From: UMGS1370 sp046957575
Lineage (GTDB): Bacteria > Bacillota > Clostridia > Lachnospirales > Lachnospiraceae
Direction of reading: 5' to 3'
NCBI GenBank assembly: GCA_046957575.1
Contig: JBKUOG010000005.1
Coordinates: 1 to 64,000, forward strand
DNA length: 64,000 nucleotides
The notes beneath the pieces were generated by a model. The model saw only the letters and a program-made list of their open reading frames with translations, had not been told where the DNA came from and did no database searches. A program made the position numbers and the translations under genes. Each line of letters starts with the position of its first letter. The first letter of the stretch is position 1. Shown here piece after piece: positions 61,137 through 64,000 of the stretch.

Positions 61137-62519
61137 TTATACATCACCTAATACGTCGTTGATTTCTTCGGCCATCATATCCATGGCTTCTTTCACGTCT
61201 CCGCCTTCTATAATCACCTCAGCCATGCTGTTCTTCCAGATAGTTGCCAACTGAGTCCAGCCTTTATGCTGGATTCTTGGGTAGATTAAATCCAGGTTAT
61301 CAAAGATAGGCTGGAATGCCGGTTTCTTCTCTAAGAATGCCTTGCCTTCTTCTGTCTCTAATACAGACTTTCTGGTCGGCATATATCCAGTTCCCTCTGC
61401 CCAGGTCATATTTACATCCTTGCCGCACAGATACTGCATAAACTGCCATGCTGCATTCTTAGTTGCCTGGTCATTCTTGGAAGGAATCAAAACAACGCAT
61501 CCGCCGATTTCCTGATTCTTGGTCTCTCCGCCTGGCAGCCAGTGCATGCCTACTTCAAAGTCACACTGATCTACATACGTGTTGTATAAAGAAGTCGTGT
61601 GTACTACGCTGAGTGCATTGCCGGAGATAAAGTTCTGTCTCATGTTGGATGAAGCATCGCTGGCGGTTCCAGTCCAGTATGTATAACCGTTGTCGCACCA
61701 CTCTTTCAGCTTGGATGCAATCTCCACTGCCTTATCGCTGTTTAAGTCGGTTGTAACCTGATCATCATTGATGATTTTTACACCCTGATTTAAATAGAAG
61801 GTTTCAAAATACCACTGATCCCATCCAGGAATAATGGTTGCATACATCTCAGTGCTGCCGTCTGCTGCCTTTACAGTGCCGGCTTCCATAAATGCGTCCA
61901 TATCTTCCCAGGTCTCCGGAAGGGTGATGCCCATTTCTTCTACTTTATCTTTGTTGTAGTACATGATCTGGGTAGAAATTAAGAACGGCAGGGAAACCTG
62001 TGTGCCGTCATACTTTGCAGCCTCCAGCATACCATTTCCAAAGTCTGCTACATCATATCCGCTTGCCTCAATGTAAGGATCCAGATTCTCGGTCAGTCCG
62101 CTTGCACCATACTCTGCTACATAAGGAGTATTGGCTACCGTAATTGCTGGAAGTCCTGTACCTGCTGCATGGGCAGCAACCAAAGCTTCATTCAGTTCAG
62201 AATAGCTGCCGATATATTCTGCTTCTACTGTAATCAGGTCCTGAGAACTGTTAAAATCATTTACAACCTGTTCTACAATGCCGGAATACTGATCTTCCAG
62301 AGCATGCCACCACTTAATGGTAATCGGCTCTGTCACTTCGTAGTTTGCAGGATCTGCAGGCGCTGCTTCTGACTGTGCGCTTCCCTCTGCTGCTTCAGAA
62401 GATGCCCCCCCTTCTGCAGCTGCTGTAGTTGGTTTTCCGGTAGAGCCTCCACCACTGCATCCGGTAACTGCACCAACTGTCATTGCTGCTGCCAAAACTA
62501 ATGCCATTCTTCTTCTCAT
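61137..62519 (-). CDS. ugpB: ABC substrate-binding lipoprotein, UgpB type
   Basis: A 460-residue SBP_bac_1 lipoprotein: signal MALVLAAAMTVGAVTGC with lipidated Cys, a Gly/Ser/Ala-rich linker, then ITIKWWHALEDQYSGIVEQVVNDFNSSQDLITVEAEY, TGLPAITVANTPYVAEYGASG and IGGCVVLIPSKNDQATKNAAWQFMQYL. WWHAL and the overall pattern resemble UgpB, the glycerol-3-phosphate/glycerophosphodiester binder. The ATG at 62519 has AAGGGAGA eight bases upstream; a 44-codon longer frame runs through the leader. First gene of the operon. Confidence 0.87.
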   Translation of the reverse strand: MRRRMALVLAAAMTVGAVTGCSGGGSTGKPTTAAAEGGASSEAAEGSAQSEAAPADPANYEVTEPITIKWWHALEDQYSGIVEQVVNDFNSSQDLITVEAEYIGSYSELNEALVAAHAAGTGLPAITVANTPYVAEYGASGLTENLDPYIEASGYDVADFGNGMLEAAKYDGTQVSLPFLISTQIMYYNKDKVEEMGITLPETWEDMDAFMEAGTVKAADGSTEMYATIIPGWDQWYFETFYLNQGVKIINDDQVTTDLNSDKAVEIASKLKEWCDNGYTYWTGTASDASSNMRQNFISGNALSVVHTTSLYNTYVDQCDFEVGMHWLPGGETKNQEIGGCVVLIPSKNDQATKNAAWQFMQYLCGKDVNMTWAEGTGYMPTRKSVLETEEGKAFLEKKPAFQPIFDNLDLIYPRIQHKGWTQLATIWKNSMAEVIIEGGDVKEAMDMMAEEINDVLGDV

Positions 62520-62717
62520 AATTGATGTCTCCCTTCTTGGTTTTATACAGACGTTTTCTGCCTTTTTTGACAAAATCGGCATCAAAAAAGAGAGCGTGCA
62601 TATAACAAAAAACATACCTTGGTATGCATCCACTATTTGCTTTACTCTCATTCTCTCTCAAAGCACTCTGTATTTTCTTGATGTATTAATGGTATCACAA
62701 ATCCGTCATCCTTGCAA
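62520..62717 (-). promoter_or_regulatory. ugpB promoter and attenuator-like leader
   Basis: Minus-strand -35 TTGCAA (62712-62717), 17-base spacer, -10 TACCAT (62689-62694); start near 62682. The leader of about 160 nt has a short hairpin CATACC-AA-GGTATG followed by TTTTTT (62607-62626), and a longer one in which GAGAG and TGCATA pair with TATGCA and CTCTC, followed by TTTTTT (62584-62649). They share bases 62623-62626, so they exclude each other. With GlpP encoded nearby, antitermination control is plausible. Confidence 0.6.
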
Positions 62718-62829
62718 GTGATTTTTGTGTATTTTTACTTATTTTTTACCTGAATTATTCCTCCTTTTTGCATATTTTGATTCTTTTCCAGAAAATATTG
62801 ATTATTTTTTCACAATTATTTCTGCATTT

Positions 62830-63471
62830 TTACTGTTCATCACTGGCAATTTCCACATCACTCTCCATATATTTTTCAAATACTCTCCTAAGAAAATGGG
62901 ATGCCAGGTAACTTCCAAACGCAAACCAAATCATAAACAGCTCTGTAAAATACCAGGTAAGCGCTGCGCAAATCCCATAAATAACCAGTATTGTCACCGA
63001 CACATACAGATTTCCCATCGCCATCACAAAGGCATCTTTTACTGTTTTCCTGAACGGAATTTTAAAAAAAGCAATCAGAGGAAACACGTAAATCATTGTT
63101 AATAAATAGACGAAAATAATGCTTGCAAGCAGTACCCGAACCGCCCATTTTATTGTCCCTGAAAAGGGAAGAAACTGGCAGCCGTACAAATCCACTACTA
63201 AAAACAGCCCTGCCAAGACAGCAGCAATCCATAAAACAGTAGCGGAAACAAAGTTCTTTTTAAAGGCTTTCCAAAAAGTTTTCCAGACATACCCTTCCTC
63301 GTCTCTGGTAAGCCTTAATGTATATTGAAACAACGCTGCTGTAGACGCTCCAGCAGTAATAACCGGAAGGGAAAACAGCGCCCATAAAATCCCCAGCAGG
63401 CACAGATTCATCACCTTTTCCATAAACATAAAAAACTTATTCTCCGGATTAAAAATCCCGTTGATATCCAT
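62830..63471 (-). CDS. YesL-like DUF624 membrane protein
   Basis: A 213-residue protein with about five helices: MDINGIFNPENKFFMFMEKVMNLCLLGILWALFSLPVITAGASTAALFQYTLRLTRDEEGYVWKTFWKAFKKNF is the DUF624 signature. The family is common beside sugar ABC operons and YesMN-type regulators, and its function is unknown. The ATG at 63471 has AAAGGA eight bases upstream. It lies upstream of ugpB on the same strand, separated by the ugpB promoter. Confidence 0.88.
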   Translation of the reverse strand: MDINGIFNPENKFFMFMEKVMNLCLLGILWALFSLPVITAGASTAALFQYTLRLTRDEEGYVWKTFWKAFKKNFVSATVLWIAAVLAGLFLVVDLYGCQFLPFSGTIKWAVRVLLASIIFVYLLTMIYVFPLIAFFKIPFRKTVKDAFVMAMGNLYVSVTILVIYGICAALTWYFTELFMIWFAFGSYLASHFLRRVFEKYMESDVEIASDEQ

Positions 63472-63647
63472 ATAACTCATCCTTTCCCAAATGTCTTTCT
63501 GTCCACAGTATATCATTTTTCGACTATTTATGCTAGAATATTGGGACAGATTGTGGAAGCGTGAAACGCGGAACAATCCATAGATGTCATAGTTGGGATC
63601 TTTTGCCCTCAACATCTATCAACACTACAACAAAGGAGCATCAATAT

Positions 63648-64000
63648 ATGACAGTAACGGACCGCCTGATTCGAGACATCAAAAAAGACAGAGAAACCCT
63701 CAAAACATTAACCTTCCGGCAGAAAATCCGCTTTATTCTTGACTATTACAAAGGCCAAATGTTTGCTCTGTTTGTCTGCTTATTATTCCTTTTTTATATC
63801 GGGGATTTGCTCTACCAGAGCAGTCAGATCATTGATTTGCAGGGATTCTTTATTAACGATCGTCAAAATCTCTTTCCGGCAGAAGAATTAATCGAAGATT
63901 TTTCCGCTTATCAGGAAACGCCTTCCGGCCATCGGATTTGTTTTGAGGATTCTTTATATGTAACATTAGGTTCCAGCAATGAGTACAATGCTGCCAGCCA
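63648..64000 (+). CDS. membrane protein of unknown function (N-terminal part, runs off window)
   Basis: ATG at 63648 with AAAGGAG nine bases upstream. The 117 visible residues begin MTVTDRLIRDIKKDRETLKTL, then FRQKIRFILDYYKGQMFALFVCLLFLFYIGDLL with one membrane helix at about 37-54, followed by an extracytoplasmic-looking segment. I do not recognise the family. A cytoplasmic basic N-terminus and a single helix suggest a type II membrane protein. It is divergent from the YesL-like gene. Confidence 0.7.
   Translation, partial: MTVTDRLIRDIKKDRETLKTLTFRQKIRFILDYYKGQMFALFVCLLFLFYIGDLLYQSSQIIDLQGFFINDRQNLFPAEELIEDFSAYQETPSGHRICFEDSLYVTLGSSNEYNAAS

Noticed and set aside
62395..62661. An 88-codon minus-strand frame across the ugpB start
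   Set aside because: It is a shifted frame over the ugpB signal peptide and its leader, without a ribosome site of its own.
1..64000. CRISPR array, tRNA or rRNA genes
   Set aside because: No regularly spaced identical repeats, cloverleaf-type sequences or rRNA segments were seen.

Overview
The window looks like a piece of a Lachnospiraceae-type Clostridia chromosome (a gut Firmicute). The grounds are the gene set (spore germination protein, YesMN-type two-component system, DUF624/YesL protein, LrgAB, FeoAAB with a Cys-rich partner, THF-riboswitch-controlled folate ECF component, Rpn-type nuclease relic), strong AGGAGG ribosome binding sites and TTGACA/TATAAT promoters with AT-rich spacers. 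This is inferred from gene families, not from a search. No rRNA, tRNA, CRISPR array or intact transposase gene was seen. Most genes lie on the minus strand.

Layout. 1-2.9 kb: start of ppdK, a small anchored protein, a FliB-like methylase and a deleted Rpn relic. 3.2-13.5 kb: galactoside module on the minus strand in the order dapF, sensor kinase, AraC-type regulator, binding lipoprotein, two permeases, GH2 beta-galactosidase. 13.6-19 kb: ANTAR regulator, glnA and, divergently, carB without carA. 19-25.7 kb: a LacI-controlled operon joining a taurine/nitrate-class ABC transporter to an esterase, a class II aldolase and a PfkB sugar kinase. 26.3-29.4 kb: galK, radical SAM protein, cytidylate-kinase-like protein. 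29.5-33.6 kb: ferrous iron uptake (Cys-rich small protein, feoB, two feoA, DtxR-type regulator), then an ArsR/HMA pair. 33.7-39 kb: lrgAB, GNAT, small (p)ppGpp synthetase, Mrp ATPase, folate ECF component behind a THF riboswitch, PAP2 phosphatase. 39-49 kb: housekeeping genes (Sfp-type transferase, HPr, queH, rpoD, lipid kinase, mutY, birA, argF, patatin, SPFH/NfeD). 49-56 kb: TrmH-type methylase, nadE, MATE pump, Rrf2 regulator, tcdA, SdpI/SdpR pair. 56-64 kb: GerA-family protein, glpP, and a glycerophosphodiester-type locus (ugpB-ugpA-ugpE-phosphodiesterase), yesL and a truncated membrane protein.

How the parts work together. The kinase/regulator pair probably senses a galactoside and drives the adjacent ABC transporter and LacZ; galK lies 13 kb away. 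The DtxR-type protein has three copies of AGTTAG-N6-CTAACT around the feo promoter and feoB. The LacI-type protein has two identical 18-bp palindromes, one at its own promoter and one at the operon it precedes. GlpP, a glycerol-3-phosphate-responsive antiterminator, lies beside the ugp-like operon, whose leader carries two mutually exclusive terminator-like hairpins.

Non-coding highlights. Three 150-bp elements with terminal inverted repeats (two with target-site duplications of about 8 bp) share a three-helix core that also appears, with different arms, in the nfeD 5' leader. A free-standing small transcript of about 140 nt, with its own sigma-A promoter and terminator, sits next to one of these elements. 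The ppdK leader holds a 24-bp helix whose only non-Watson-Crick pairs are G-U in the mRNA sense. These are the best candidates for something undescribed.
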